Of a stretch of DNA of 64,000 nt, positions 48,501 to 61,705 are shown in pieces. The stretch spans positions 188,350,982-188,414,981 of the forward strand of contig NW_026947484.1 of assembly GCF_034190915.1 (NCBI RefSeq). The letters run 5' to 3'. The DNA is from Cavia porcellus. Its lineage: Eukaryota; Chordata; Mammalia; Rodentia; Caviidae. The position numbers were made by a program, and so were the translations under genes. Position 1 is the first letter of the stretch; each line of letters begins with the position of its first letter. The notes under the pieces were generated by a model. It was not told where the DNA came from and did not search any database. It saw only the letters and a list, made by a program, of their open reading frames with translations.

Positions 48501-49014
48501 GCTAACAGGATGTTAGCTTCTGCTGTTGAAGCCTGGGGTGGGCCTCACTCTGCAAAAAGGAAACTGGCCTCTAGAGGAAGATCTTAAAGGTTGACAGAGA
48601 GCCACGCAGCAGTACTGTGCAGACGTGTTTTGTTGGCATTGCCAGGTGTCAGCCTCCAAACTGAATTAATAGGTGATATTTGATAATTAGGAAACCGTAC
48701 ATTGAAATACAGATTTCTTTTTTCTTAAGATTTTCAAAAGCCTTGTGCCATGCTGCCTGCATTCCCTTGTTGCCTCGGATTGATTAGTATTAGTTATTGG
48801 CTGCTCCATTCCATTTAGGCAAAACTCTTCAGTTTGCCATGATCCCCATTGCTCCCTGCTGTTCTCCACCACGCTTAGGCTAAGAATCAATTTGCCACTT
48901 AGTAACACATTTGCACTCTTGTCTTTGCATACAAGAAAGAGAAAAGTGGAAAAGATAAAGTCTCATGGTTCTGTCTAAAAATGGGTAAACCAAAGATACA
49001 CACAGAGACTGTAC

Positions 49015-49174
49015 TTTTTTTTTTTTTTGAGGCAGGGTCTCACTACATAGTTAGTGTAGGTTGATCTTGAATTTCCTTATGAATTGAATTCCCAGGCTGC
49101 CTCGAACTCATGGTGATCCTTCTGCCTCAGTCTCCCAAGCACTGGGATTATAGGCATGCACCACCATCCTGGGC
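49015..49174 (-). mobile_element. B1 SINE, reverse, with internal duplication
   Basis: A T run is followed by GAGGCAGGGTCTCACTACAT, an internal duplicated unit (AGGTTGATCTTGAATT, then AGGCTGCCTCGAACTCATGG), CAGTCTCCCAAGCACTGGG and ATTATAGGCATGCACCACC. The internal repeat is typical of B1. Confidence 0.85.
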
Positions 49175-52039
49175 GGAGAAGGCCATACTTAAAGAAAACA
49201 GAACAACATTTTTCTACATGTATAATATACAAATAAAGCAAGTCTGCCTGAAAAGTGTGAGAACTAAGATGCCATTATGAAATCAACCTGGCATGCCTAA
49301 GTTACCTCTGTTACCTGCAGGATGAAGGCGTAGCTGTGTTTTCATTGGTGGGCTTGATGTTCAATTTATGAATCCAAGATACATAGGGATACGGCAGAAG
49401 ATTCCTTTATGATTCTAGAAGGGAAACACTGTGTGCACATTTCATAGTTCTTTGGTTTTGTGTAAGTGTTTTGACATTCAGTTCACTAGAATCTAAAGGT
49501 GAAAGTCTCTGCAGGTCATCTCTGCCCTACAAGGGACTGAAGAAAATGAATGCCGAATTGATTTTGTATCTTTTTCGCCTTGGAAGCCAGACCGTGTGAG
49601 CACACAAGAAGGGGTCTCATTTGTGGGATTTCCTTGGAAGACGGAATCATGACCTCTGCTTGGTGAAGGACAAGGGAGGGTCTCAGGCAAGGGAGCTAAA
49701 GAGGGGGAGTGGCAAATGGCTCCAGCTGTGAGTGTGGGAGAGATGGATGCAGGAAGCCAAGCCAGGTGTTTTGCCTCCTGCCAGACACTGTTGTGAGGGC
49801 TTAAGCGATTTCCTTCCATTCAATGTGAAGTAGAAATAGCCCAGGGGAAGCATCATGTCATACCCAAGCTAGTCTAAATTGTTTACCACAGTGCAGTATG
49901 ATCTGTAAGATTTAGATGTGTGGAGATGAGAGAGTTTGTGTCCCAGCCCTTCCAGGACTGGTTAATTAAGAGGCTGTTCATGTTCCTGTAATCCATGCAA
50001 CATTCCAGAAAATTCTGCATCCAAAAGCATTTCCCAGACTCTCTGAAGCAGCTGGGAGTGGCACAGAAATCTATGAGACGAAACTCAAACTAGGTTTAGA
50101 AACAAGTTGCTAAGAATACAGTGTGCCTCATTCTGAACTTGAGTTTCTTCTGTACATGGGTGAGAGAGCCACTTGTGAAGTCCTGGTGAGAAAGTTCACA
50201 GGAGATACCTGAAGCTTGCAAGCATACAACTTAATGAGTGGAAAGCAGAATAAACTTCGCTGAAAGCTGGCTGAATTAACAGAAGAAAATGGCTGCTTCT
50301 TGGATTATCGAGAGAAAGAAATGGCAGTCTGAAGTCACCACTGCCTTCCAAGAAGGACCCTTTCATGAGAACGAGCACCGTGGTGTGTTGGGATACGCAG
50401 AAGAGGACCGCAGCCTGAGAACAGTTAATTCATTCAGCACAACAGAGAATGAAGGATTTGAAAATTGGATAATCCAAGTGGGAAAAAGACACACCTACAT
50501 ACACAAACATGCACATACGCATGCGTACACAAAGAAAAAAACCAGAAGAGAGGATGTATCAGACACGTATGATGCACCACTGCTGGTACCCTATCCACAA
50601 CTTCCTCTTCTGTCGCTTATGTGCATGGTGGCCATCTTCTGACACAGCACCGGTGTCCCCTTACCTGAGCACATTCCCTGGCCCCTGGAGTCTGCTCTGC
50701 CCAAAGCAGAATTAGCAACCCTTTCTACATATACACAGCAGCTCTCAAGCAGTGATTGGCAGAAACTGGCGGCTAAAAACCTCAGCGCTTTCACTCAGCT
50801 GGTGGGAATGCAAAGCTTGTGTCATTTCCCCACTCCCCTCCGAGCGAGCGTCTTGGAAAAACTGACCAAACCAACTTCTCACAGTGGAGTACTGTCCTCA
50901 GGTTCTGCTTCTGGAAGAATCCAAATTAAGATGACATTTCAGATTCTGTTACCTTTCCCTTCTCCAGGGTCTCTGGCCACTTGTACTAGGCCCAGTCGCC
51001 GTCATGGTGACCAGCTATACCTGAACTCTCATCAATACTGGCAGGTAAGCTCACAGCCACGTCACACGTATACACTGCAGGGCTCTCCTGCTAATAAGAA
51101 AGTGTAATATGCTCGTAGCCCATTCAGCATCCCAGGAAATGTGGTGCAGATAACACCAGGAGGGAATTTTCAGTAAATACATTTCCCTCTTCCATATGCA
51201 AATATTCTAAGAACGTATTTTCTAAGATGTCTTGGAAGATGGTCTCCCAGTGCTGACCAGTCAGTCACATTACGCCCTTCCTGGGCTGCCCCTCCTCCCC
51301 TGCTTCACTCCCCTTTTCTCTTCCCTTCCACTCCCTACAGCTGCCTTCCCCAATACCGCAGAGGCACGTTGAGGCCTTGCCTCTGATTTCACGGCCTGGT
51401 AGCTCAGGACAAGAGAGACTGGAGTTTATCTCCCACACTCAGACACACTCACACATCTTAAAAGGTTATCTGAGGCAGTAGTCACTTCCTGCTCACTGGT
51501 ACCAGGTAATGTGATGTCACTAGGAGAGGGGACCAGCATTACAGCCTCAAGTGTGGCAGAATGCAAGTCTCTATGAACTGTTATAACACAGAACAGGACG
51601 GTTAACACACCCCTGGGGACAAAATACTGAGTATGTACTACTGTCCTTGGCATGAAAGTGAGGTTTTTAAAACCTTCCCTGTGATTGTTTTTGCCAAATC
51701 GCATTGTATTTAACAAGCTAAAGACTCTGTTGTTCTATTCCAGTAAACAGTCTACATCTGCCATGGCTGCTGCAGTTGATGCTCCCATCTGGACGAGTTT
51801 GTGGTTGTCTGCTATCATCTGCCACAATGCATTTGGTGTTTGCAGGTCCACATATGTGAGTTCATGGAAATATAAAAGAACCTGTCTTACCTGCACCATG
51901 TAAGTGTTGGTGGTGGCTCCAATCTCTAAAATATTTCCTGGGAGACTGCCTTTTTTCTTATCTACTCTTTTTAAGTGGAGGAAAGTAGATAATTTCAAGG
52001 ACTTCCCCTTGACTTTTTTTCCTAGACAAAAGTCAAGTG

Positions 52040-53190
52040 ATTAACATAAGGGTTCCACACTATGGAAGCTCACTATGTCTGTTCCATTTAGATAGTTGAG
52101 ATCAGGCCTAAGCAGGTAGAGAAAACGCAGGTAAATTTTGTGAACAGGTGGCCTAGACACCCATGTCACCTCTGCTTTGCACTAACATCCTTTTTTTGTA
52201 TTTGCACTTAAGGCTTCATGAGTGCTTTTCTACAACCAGTAAGCAAAGGAAGAAAGAATGCAGGTGCTTCACTCTGCTATGACCATGCTGGTTAAAACTG
52301 CTGCTGTAATGGAGCCTTCTCCAGGGTGACCCTAAAGAACAGTGGTGAAGAGAACCCCCAGTGGGTAGAACTAGGAGAGGGGCACCTCTCCTGATTGGCC
52401 TTTTTGGAGGATGGAAGAGCGATGTATTTAGATAAACAGTGGGCACAGTCTTAGATGCTGAGCGAGGCCTGAAGGATAAGATTAGATAGTCCAGGATAAG
52501 AAGAGCTAAGGAAGAATATGTGGATTGGCCTACACAAATGAGCCCCAAATGTGTATCTCACAGTCCTCGCTACAGACCATCCACAGCAGAGGAGCCACTG
52601 GACAGCCAGGCAGACTGGGTAACTCATCCAGTGGGGGCCAATCAGCACCTCTCTTAGCTACCCCATGCATTGCACAATGGAAGCTTAAACAATGACAGTG
52701 AAGGCACAGACAAAAGCTAAACATCACACACCCCATCCCTCTGCAACAGGTCCAGCTGTTGACATGGCTGAATGTGCCACTTCCAGCTATAGAAGATGAC
52801 ACTGAGTCCTCACAATGGTGCCACTTCACAGAAAGACCAGCCAGCCACTTGATGACAGGTTGCTTTCTCAGCCCTTTCTTGAACAATTTTCCTCATCGGC
52901 ACTGACAACTAATTAGAAATGATTTGCCTTCCCTGGTCAGCTGCCTTTGCCAGCTCCACCATCCAAATGCTTGCAGAGCACTTGCTGTATCACGATTGTG
53001 TCCACACATTATTACCTCAGATGAAAGGACCCATTTTGTAGCAAAAATGTGTGATGATGGGTGAATGACCAAGGAATTCATTGGTTTGAGCGTGTACATC
53101 ACCCAGAGACAGCCGGCTCTCACAACATTGGAAAACTCTACAAAAGAATCAGGGAACTAACTTAGGGACAACTTGATGCTCAGTTGTAGC
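52040..53190 (+). mobile_element. ERVL-type endogenous retrovirus pol remnant
   Basis: The DNA follows the RNase H/integrase part of ERVL (class III) internal sequence, for example ATTTAGATAAACAGTGGGCA near 52428 and AAAGACCAGCCAGCCACTTG near 52834. Conceptual translation gives the integrase region only in pieces, with several stops and frameshifts, so it is dead. It is directly followed by a same-strand LTR. The upstream part, including 51.7-52.04 kb, may belong to the same element but is not certain. Gag, the reverse transcriptase core and a 5' LTR are not recognised. Confidence 0.68.
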
Positions 53191-53192
53191 AC

Positions 53193-53594
53193 TGTTATGG
53201 CCTGGGTTTACACGGTGCCCCAAAGTCTCGTGCGATGCAGTCACATGTGGTGTTTTTTCAGAGGTGGTTGGATCCAGAATGTGTGATTGACTCATGGAGC
53301 AGTGCAAAACTTAGGGCTGTGATTGCTGTGCTCTGTGAGGGTGGGTACCCTGAATAAGATATAAAGGACAGAAAGAAGCTTGCTTATAATTACTTGTAGT
53401 TGTTCACATTGCTTGCTTTTGCTGCCTTTTGCCTGTCATGAACTGTTTCTCTTCTGTGGTCTCTTCCCTGGAGCCAGCCAACTATGAACTAAAACCTCAA
53501 CAAACTATCAACTAAATAAACCTTTTCTCCTTTAACTTTGTATGTAAGGTATTTTGTCTCAGCAATGCGAGAAAAAGTAACTCTGCTTAAGACA
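53193..53594 (+). mobile_element. ERVL/MaLR-type LTR (3' LTR of the remnant)
   Basis: Begins TGTTATGGCCTGGG, contains a TATA-like GATATAAAGGAC, then AAATAAACCTTTTCTCCTTT (polyadenylation signal AATAAA), and ends near GCGAGAAAAAGTAACTC, all typical of ERVL/MaLR LTRs. It lies directly after the pol remnant and on the same strand, so it is likely its 3' LTR. Its transcription direction is away from COL15A1. Confidence 0.75.
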
Positions 53595-53668
53595 GGCACT
53601 CTCCTCGAGGATGTGGAAAGCAGAGTTATTGAATGGCCAATATACATAGCTGTCTCCAATGGCTAGAA

Positions 53669-54176
53669 CAGTCTCCCCTCAGTACCTGCGGAGAATAAGT
53701 TCCAGTATGCCCATTGATACCGAAATCCAAGCATGCGCAAGTCTCTTATATAACGTGCTATGTATGTATACTATTTGCATGTAATCTATGCCCATTCTCC
53801 TTTGTATTTTAAATCACCTCTGGATTACTGATAGTTGTAATGTAATGATGGCACTGTATAACTAGCTGTTAAAGTGTACTGTTTGGGGAGTTATGGCCAG
53901 AAAAACTTATGTGTGCTTTCAGTACAGAGGGATTTTTAAAAAATGTTTTGATCAAGCCAGGCATGGTGGTGCACTCCTATAATCCAAGCTCTTGGGAGGC
54001 TAAGGCAGGCAGGTCATTCATTGCAAGCTCAAGACCAGCCTGGGCTACAAAGCGAGCCCAAGGTCAGCCTGAACCACATAGCAAGACCCTGTCTCAAAAA
54101 GACAAAAAAAAAAAAGTTTGATTATCAGTCAGTTGAATCGTCTGATTCAGAGCCACAGATATGCAGGGTCGGGGTA
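53669..54176 (+). mobile_element. MER2 (TcMar-Tigger DNA transposon), split by B1
   Basis: The left part matches MER2 (CAGTCTCCCCTCAGTACCTG, AAATCCAAGCATGCGCAAGT, TTTGCATGTAATCTATGCC). The right part after the B1 ends with AGTTGAATCGTCTGATTC and ACAGATATGCAGGGTCGGG, the other terminal region. MER2 is a non-autonomous pogo/Tigger element and encodes nothing. Confidence 0.82.
53956..54115 (+). mobile_element. B1 SINE inserted in MER2
   Basis: Starts GCCAGGCATGGTGGTGCAC, has the duplicated GACCAGCCTGGGCTAC / GGTCAGCCTGAACCAC unit, and ends with CCCTGTCTC and an A tail. Imperfect flanking repeats GTTTTGATCA and GTTTGATTA look like the target-site duplication. It splits a MER2 element. Confidence 0.9.
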
Positions 54177-54810
54177 GATTAAGATCTCTAACTCTCCAGA
54201 AACCTCAGGCTCTTGCTAGATAGTGGTGCTGGTGTTTAGCAGAAGAATTTTCCCAAGGATACAGTAAGGGCATTAAACTTGAAGTAATGTCCAGTACCAG
54301 GTCATACTGAACTCCTCATACAATGGGCAAGCAGGCCAAAAAAAAGACTATATACATGTGGCAAGTGTGCCCTGACATCCTGCCAGAAGCCCCTGGAGCA
54401 TCAGCTTTGTGCAGTTAGAGAGGATATGTCTAGTATTCAGGGAAAATCCTGGCGTATTTCTTGATACTTTTGTATCCCATAATGTCTCAGATGGGCAAAA
54501 AACCAAATGAAGTCAACTGAGATCACATCCTTAAAGGCTGAAGGTCCCTGTCACCCTCACCAGCCAGTCAAACCAGATCATCTAAAGTATGGGCTGAGAA
54601 CAAAGGAAATCTAGACTGGCTGGTGGAGGAGAGAGGTGAGACCAGCCATACCTGGGAGGACCATGACTTGAGGTACTCTTTTGCTTCCAGAGATTTTAGT
54701 TGGCTGTGGATCTGAAAATAACTTTGTGACTGTTGGATTGTACTTCTCCTCTTCTGGAATGGAAGGTGCGTGAGAGCACAGTGAGCACACAACCTTCCCT
54801 TAACCACACA

Positions 54811-55421
54811 GGTGCGTTCCAGGACCCGCAGTGAATGCCTCAAAGTGCAGACGGACCCTACAGACCCTGTGCTTTTCCCTATGCACACAATCTATGATAA
54901 AACTTAATCTATAAATAAGGCACCATATGAGATTAACAACAATACCTCAGTAAGACAAAACAGTTATAAGAGTGTAATGCAGTAAAAGTCTGGAGTGTCT
55001 TTCCCTCACAATTTGTTATTAACCGCTTAACCCTCAGGAAGCATGGCATTTTATGTACTGATTATCCCAGGTGTCACTGGAGCAGGTGTCATTCCCACTC
55101 ATCGATTCTTGTATTGAATAAATTTGATGAAATTGTTTTGTATTTCCTGTTATATTACCTTATAAAAACCAATGGAAATGAAATTTTAGACATCCTGTAT
55201 TTAAGTAATTGGACTGTTAAGTGGTAAAACTGCACTCAGCCTTCCTGTGAAGTATAAATGATCCGACGCCTACATGATGAGAAGAAGTGAGACTCAGAAC
55301 AGCACGCAATTTGAAATTCATGAGTTGTTTATTTTTTGAATTTTCCATGTGATATTTTTGGAGCACAGTTAACTGCAGGTAGCTGAAGCTACAGACAGCA
55401 AAACTACAGACGGGAGGGTGG
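54811..55421. mobile_element. Tigger7/MER44-type DNA transposon remnant
   Basis: The left end GTGCGTTCCAGGACCCGCAG and GAATGCCTCAAAGTGCAGAC resembles a Tigger terminal region. The right end (CATGAGTTGTTTATTTTTTG, TTAACTGCAGGTAGCTGAAG) resembles the opposite terminus. The middle is AT-rich and non-coding. Family assignment within Tigger is approximate. Confidence 0.7.
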
Positions 55422-58400
55422 CCACTCAGTAGGGACTGTGTCTATTGGGAGGGCAGGAACATCCGAGGTGGTGCACCCAGTGGGTCGCACCGGCCAAGTG
55501 CACCTCTCAAATCCCTACGGTACCACCTCATGTCCTCTCAGGACTATGTCACCCCAGGAGTGTCTATTCCTACCATGGTCATTGCTGTGCAGGTCATCTC
55601 AGATGGACCTCAAGCAAGTGTGGGTGGAGCCTCACCACAGTGCCTTAATTTACAGCAGTGTTCACTTCTCTCTCTGGCTTGGGGGCTTCACGGATTCCCA
55701 GGCCGGAGGTGCTGCAGGGTTCACTTAGTGCCACACACAAGCCCTTGCAAATGCAAGAGAAATATTATGTGGCAAACTTTTGAACAATGGGAGATGGAAA
55801 CAGTGGGTAAATAAATATTCCTTTCCCAGATAAATCACCCAGAGAAGCAATTGCTCAAAAGACAGTTTCGTAAGAATGTAAATGCATTTACAAGGGATGC
55901 TGCATATTTACTCTTTCTTCTCGCCTGCTCCATTCTCTCTTCCCTTGTTCCTGGGACTTTTTAGCTCCCTTTGATTGGGATCTGTTTTGGAGAAACCTTG
56001 GTGAAGGTGGAGAAGCAAGAGCTGAGAAGCACTGTCAGGAGAACGTGAGGCCAGCACTCTGGATGATGAATCAGGCAGGAAAACATTTGGGAGACAGGCA
56101 GTCCAGAACCTAGGAAAAGTCAGAAGTCTCACACTTAGTTTGCATTGCAGGGCATGAACTCCATATCCTGGGAGACTAATTACATATCCTGGTCAGTGAA
56201 ACAGAACACAGGCTATCCACAAGGCTGCTATGACCACAACTTGAATAGACGCAAGAGCCTGCGTTAGAGCACAAGAACATTGGCTTTCTGGGAATTGCCT
56301 TTAATATCGAAGATGACTTTGGGCCTCCAAAACTTATAGAGAAGAGGAGACAGAAATCATTTCTGGAGGACAGAGAAGACTCTATCCAGTACCGATGTAT
56401 GAGCAGTGTAATGTACCCAAAGTTAGACTGAATAGGTTAGTTTATTTATTGAGTTAATTTATTAGATAGGTTTAAATCCAGATACTGTCCTTTACTGACT
56501 TGTGACCTTAGGCAACTTGGTTCTCAAGTTGCATGAAATGAAAAATAGCCGTAATAGTACAGAATGGTTCAGTACACCAAATGAAAGACTCATGTGCTTA
56601 GCACCTCAATAATATTTCTCTATTTAGTTACTATTATTTAATGCTTTTATCTATTGCAATAAAATTTAATTATTTAATGCTTTAATCTGTCTATTACAAT
56701 AGAAGAGCCAGATTTTAGAGTTATAGAATATCAGATCCAATAGAGTGCGCAGGAATCTTTTAGCCCAGTTCTGCTCATGCCCAGAAGGAGGAGGGGATTT
56801 GCCCAGTGTCACAGTTAATCCAAAGTCCAAGCCAAGTGTCCTCGCACATATCCAGGATTCATTTCTTTACATTTTGGGGCTCCTTCGTGACTGGTTCCCC
56901 CCACACATCCAAGGGTGAAGACCATCCCAAATTGTGGCATTATAACATATCCTAAGGGTACTAGGATCTACTTGACCAAGAAGCACTGGTCAGCCATGGT
57001 TCATGTTAGTACATTCTAACCTGTAGCCTGTTCCCACCAAGTCACTTGTGGAAAAAGGCTAAGAATGCAGATTCCCAGGCTCCATTCACCACTTACGGAA
57101 TCCAAATATGTGTGTGGGGGGGGGGGTTGGAATTTTAAGCAGCTCCGTGGAGCCCTTCTTGCACACACTAAAGTTTCATTGCCATTGGCCCAAAGATTCA
57201 CATTTCTGTTTCTCATGGCACTGAACTCTGTCTTGAAATTTCTTGCATAAGAACACTTTTCAATTTCAACTGCCATCCTCACAATGTTGTATGTGCGGTT
57301 TCTAGCTCAATCAATTTTCCAAGACTTGTCTTGGATGGATTTTCCCACTTACCACACCCTTCGAAGAAGAAAAAAATGTGTTCTAATAAGTTAGGGCCCT
57401 CAGAATCCAAGATTTTTGAGAAAAAACAGTCCAGAACCAGAAAGAACTTTGCACCCAATCCCAAGTCCAAAACAATCAAAGGTTTCACTCTGCACCTTTA
57501 TTTACCTTAAAGAAATAAGACAATGAAGGAATCTCTGGTTCCATTTGACCAGACAAGAAGGTCCACTGAAGGTGACATGGGCAAAGCTTTTACCTGGAGG
57601 TGATTGCCTCCACTCATCAATGCGTCAGACAGTGTACCAGCAAGATCCCAGGGCTGAAGAGAATGCCCCAGAGGTCTCTTATCAACTAACTATCATACTG
57701 TCAGCCCAGTACCAGGTGACCAAAGAAGAACAGTTGGCATTGCTAAGCCCAGTGGCCTGGCTCTGGCTGCTGAGGCAGCCATGTGTTTCCCATTTCTGCA
57801 CAGAAAGAAGAGATGAGTCCAACCCTTTTGAAAGCTCTTACGTCACAGAGGGGAATGAAACCAGTCATGGTGGGTGTGGAGTGAGTGGAGTAGGGGTGAG
57901 GATGAGGACCCAGAATTAAGGTGGGGCCTTCCGTGAGCATTTCTCTGCTTCACTAAACCATGTTCTGGCACCTTCTGCCAGATGGGGAGCCTGCTTCCCC
58001 AAACCCATTCCAGCTCCCCTGCCATTGTGTGTCAACAGGCCAGCTTCTCACCTATTATGAGCGGCACGGGACTCAGTGCTGCCCGGGGACCAAGGCAGGA
58101 CCAGTCCCAAGGAGTGTGCTGGGGGCTACAGGAGACCGGCCACCATCTGCTCTGTCTCCTGGCACTGAGGCTCCAACTCAAAAGTTAGTCTGAGCCCTTC
58201 TTCCCACTCTTTCCTCCTGGTATTGTTGCCCTACTCTTAACAGCAATAAGATGAAATCTCACCGTTAAATAGTTTAAAAGGAGCTACTTTCAGAAAATGG
58301 GGCTCATCCCGACACTTGCATGGATGGTCCCTCCCTCTCCTGGTTTTCAGTTTTTCCATGTTTTGGATTTGGAGACTTAGTGTTCTCACACAGATAGCCC

Positions 58401-58649
58401 TCTGTGAAGCACCTCCATTCCCTCTTCCAGAATCCGGTGCCCCCAAGGATCCAACCCCAGGATCTGAGGTCCGCAGTCTTACCCTTTCACCCCAGTCTAA
58501 GGGTAGCTCTAGCAGGACCCCTGCTGTCAGTGACTTGGGAGAGTTCAGGTATCCCCACTAAAAGCCATTAAAATACAACCTTGACTTTGATGCAGCCTCT
58601 GTTACCATAACCTAGTTAACATTATGTCAAATTACATGAGTGAGGGGCC

Positions 58650-58850
58650 TTTATGGTTTCCTCACTGCATACTTCATGTGATTTTCACACCTACCATGGC
58701 CATGGCATGTGTCGGTCTCATTTTAGAGATAAAGAAACTGACACTCAGAGAAGGTAAGCAGCTAACTTTCCCTAGGTCAGAAGGCAGAAGAGGGGCAGGG
58801 CTGGAATCTGAACTTGAGTTTGCTGGGCTCGTAATCCTGGGCTCATTCCA
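58650..58850 (-). mobile_element. MIR SINE, reverse
   Basis: TTTTAGAGATAAAGAAACTG followed by ACACTCAGAGAAGGTAAGCA is the reverse MIR core. Confidence 0.75.
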
Positions 58851-59429
58851 CTTCACTCTACCACCCAAGAAAAGTACACAGGCCTTACTCCAAACTTGGC
58901 TCTTACCTGGCTTTCCAGGTAATACAGGAAAAGCCACTTGAAATTCTTCTCAGTCTCATGAGAACTTGCAGGGGGCTGTGGAGCTTCTGTAGGAGGTGCA
59001 TTTCTAGTAGAAAGGTGAATCCACCAAAATCCCAATGCATCATTTCCTGTGTGTGTGCCTTGCTATTTGTTTGGGGTTCAGCTCCCCAGGTCCCCCCTTC
59101 CAATACTTACCTGTGGACTGTGAGGAAAGGTCAGGGTTGGTGTAATGGACTCTTTTTAGAAAAGCTCAAAAGTGTAAATCATCTTCAGAAGAGACCCCTC
59201 AAAATCAAATAAAATAAGAAGTAACTTTTTATATTTGTTTAATTTGAAGGGGCAAGATTTAATTACCTAGAAAATTATCTGAACAACCCTTTGCCCAAAT
59301 GTTAACATATGTGTATAACAAGGGATATATATATTTTTTGTAAACCAAATTTCCTCTTTTATGTTTGGGGACCTCATGAAATGGAACACCTACCTTCTTC
59401 AAAAGATACATTGATGCCATAAAAATGTT

Positions 59430-59800
59430 CCTATGCTTTGACTCACTAAACCCTTTCTGGGAAGCTAGCCTAAGAAAATACTCTGAAACATAGAAAAAGC
59501 CGTTCGCAAAAAAGTACTCATCAAAGAGCTGCTTAGTGAAAAACTGGAATCAACCCAAATATTCAAAAAGAGGAAGGAGAGTAGTTAAATATAAACCTTG
59601 AAGAGGTATTCTATAGCATTAAAATTGATGGGTACAAAATTTATGAAGGATCACACAAAATACTTATGATAATATTAGGTAAAAAAGTCTGGAAAAACAT
59701 TCAAACACACACGAGTTGTAAAAATAGCATGGAAACATAAAAATACAGTTGTCACTATGTCCAAAGGGTAGGCCTATGGATCTTTACCTTGTTTTTAATT
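59430..59800 (+). mobile_element. Old L1 fragment
   Basis: ACCCTTTCTGGGAAGCTAGC, AATCAACCCAAATATTCAAA and TTAGGTAAAAAAGTCTGGAA follow an L1M/HAL1-like 3' region. Stops throughout. Confidence 0.65.
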
Positions 59801-61000
59801 TTTTCTTATGTTAATATATCTCTATTTTTGAAATAAGTTCTCTAATAAATAAATAAATAATAAGTTCTCTAATAAATCTCTAATAAAAATAGCAATCAGT
59901 GTTATTCTTTAAGTAAGAAAGGACATTAATATAGGTTAGAATAAATTAGAGTGAGAACCTGTTCACTACAGTATTAAGTGCTTTTAGCATATGCTCATAC
60001 TTTATGAATAAATATAGAAGATATACAGAAAAGTAAACATAAAAGTATAGTTTTGCTCAAGGCAAAAAAAAATCAAATTATATTCCTGCAGAAGCCATTC
60101 CAAGTTTAAGAATTCTCTTGTTTCCCTGTTTCCTGGTTGCTGTATTTACACAGACAAGGGTTTTCTTGTCATAGAGCATGGAAACGAAGCTCAGTGTGTA
60201 TTTGGAGCATTCAGTATGCCATGGGTACGGGAATTGGTGCAGGATTTAGAAAGCAAATCTCATTTGTCACCGAAACACCCTGGATACACAGAATGGTGGC
60301 AGAAATGGAAGGAAGCATCATGGTCACTCAAATAGATGTCCCCTTGGCTGAAGCGTGTGCACTAGTGATGTGAATGGAAGGTAGATGTGCAGGGTCCCTA
60401 GCATGCTGTATGTGTGAAACAGAGTCAAAGTCCTATCCCAGGGTAAAACAGAGACAATTTACAGATGCACAATAAACTGAAAGATAAAAAGGTCAACCAT
60501 GCAACTCCAAATACCCAGGAGAAAGCACACTGGGAAAGTAAACCCAAGGAACCAGTTTTTACAAAAAGTGGGTGGGGGAGGGCTCACAAAAAGCCACTGT
60601 TCCATTTATCTACTATTATATAGCACGCTATTCCAATATTTAGGGACTCATAACAACCACCATTTAAAACGTTTCATGATATAAGCACAGGAATTTAGGC
60701 AGAGTTCTTTGGAGCGATTCTCTTGCTCTTCAGGGTACCTGAGGACACTTAGAGACACAAATTTGGCAAATAGATTAAAGAGTCTCCAGTGCTTCATGCA
60801 CATGCTTGTTGCCTAGACAGGCTGGCAGGTTTGGACACTGTTCCTACAATGGGCCACACTAATAAGCACCTAATGCAGATGGCAAAATATAATCCAGGGT
60901 AGGTACCACCTAATGAACCGGGGTAGAAGCTGCAGGGATTCTTACAACCAAGATGAGAAGTCTCATTACATCATTTCCACCATATAACATCAGCCAAGCA

Positions 61001-61110
61001 AACCCTAACCCTAACCCCAACCCCAACCCCAACCCTAACACTAATGCTAAACCTAACCCTAACCCTAACCCTAACCCTAAACCTGACTCCCCACCCCAAC
61101 CCCAACCCTG
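61001..61110 (+). repeat. Interstitial telomeric repeat tract
   Basis: CCCTAA units on the plus strand, several perfect in a row near 61052-61080, mixed with CCCCAA, CACTAA and CCTAAA variants. The minus strand is G-rich (GGGTTA/GGGGTT). Confidence 0.93.
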
Positions 61111-61705
61111 AAGCCAACTGGATTCAAGGAGGAGGGACTCAGACTTCACTCTCAATGGAAAAGGTACCAAGAATTTGGGATCATCTTGAATCTTCAGCAA
61201 TATCATTTATAGGCATTAAATTGGGGGTGAGTTTCAGGGAGGTGCAGTGTAGACATGTGACCCAGTGAAGACCAAGGCATGGAGGTGGAGTTCATTACAC
61301 TGCTGGCAATGCTGGCAACAGCCACACCAGTTTGAGAAGTCACCTTATCAATACCTATAGAACACATACAATTGTCCATCCAGTTGGGTCCCACATGCTC
61401 TCTCCCAGGCATCCATCCTACAGAAAGAATTATCCAGAGGATGTGAAAGATTCACTGGAACTGTCATAGTGACAAACTAGACAGCACCTGAAATTTAACA
61501 GACAGTGATTCAGGCTTAAAGTCACTTAGGAAGAATAGCTGGCTATTAAGAATAGTAACAACAAACACTCTATATATTAACTTGGAAAATATTTATAGTG
61601 CAGTGTTAAAGAAACCCAAACATTTATATGTGTGTAGTAACCAAGAATCAGAAGGGAATGGGCAGGAATAAAAACAGTTTTATTAGGTTAATGATAGCAG
61701 AGCTG

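Noticed and set aside
51735..51998. 87-codon minus-strand frame
   Set aside because: It lies antisense to the likely start of the ERVL remnant and matches no family I recognise.
60910..61206. 98-codon minus-strand frame with long Gly-Leu repeats
   Set aside because: It is simply the translation of the telomeric repeat.
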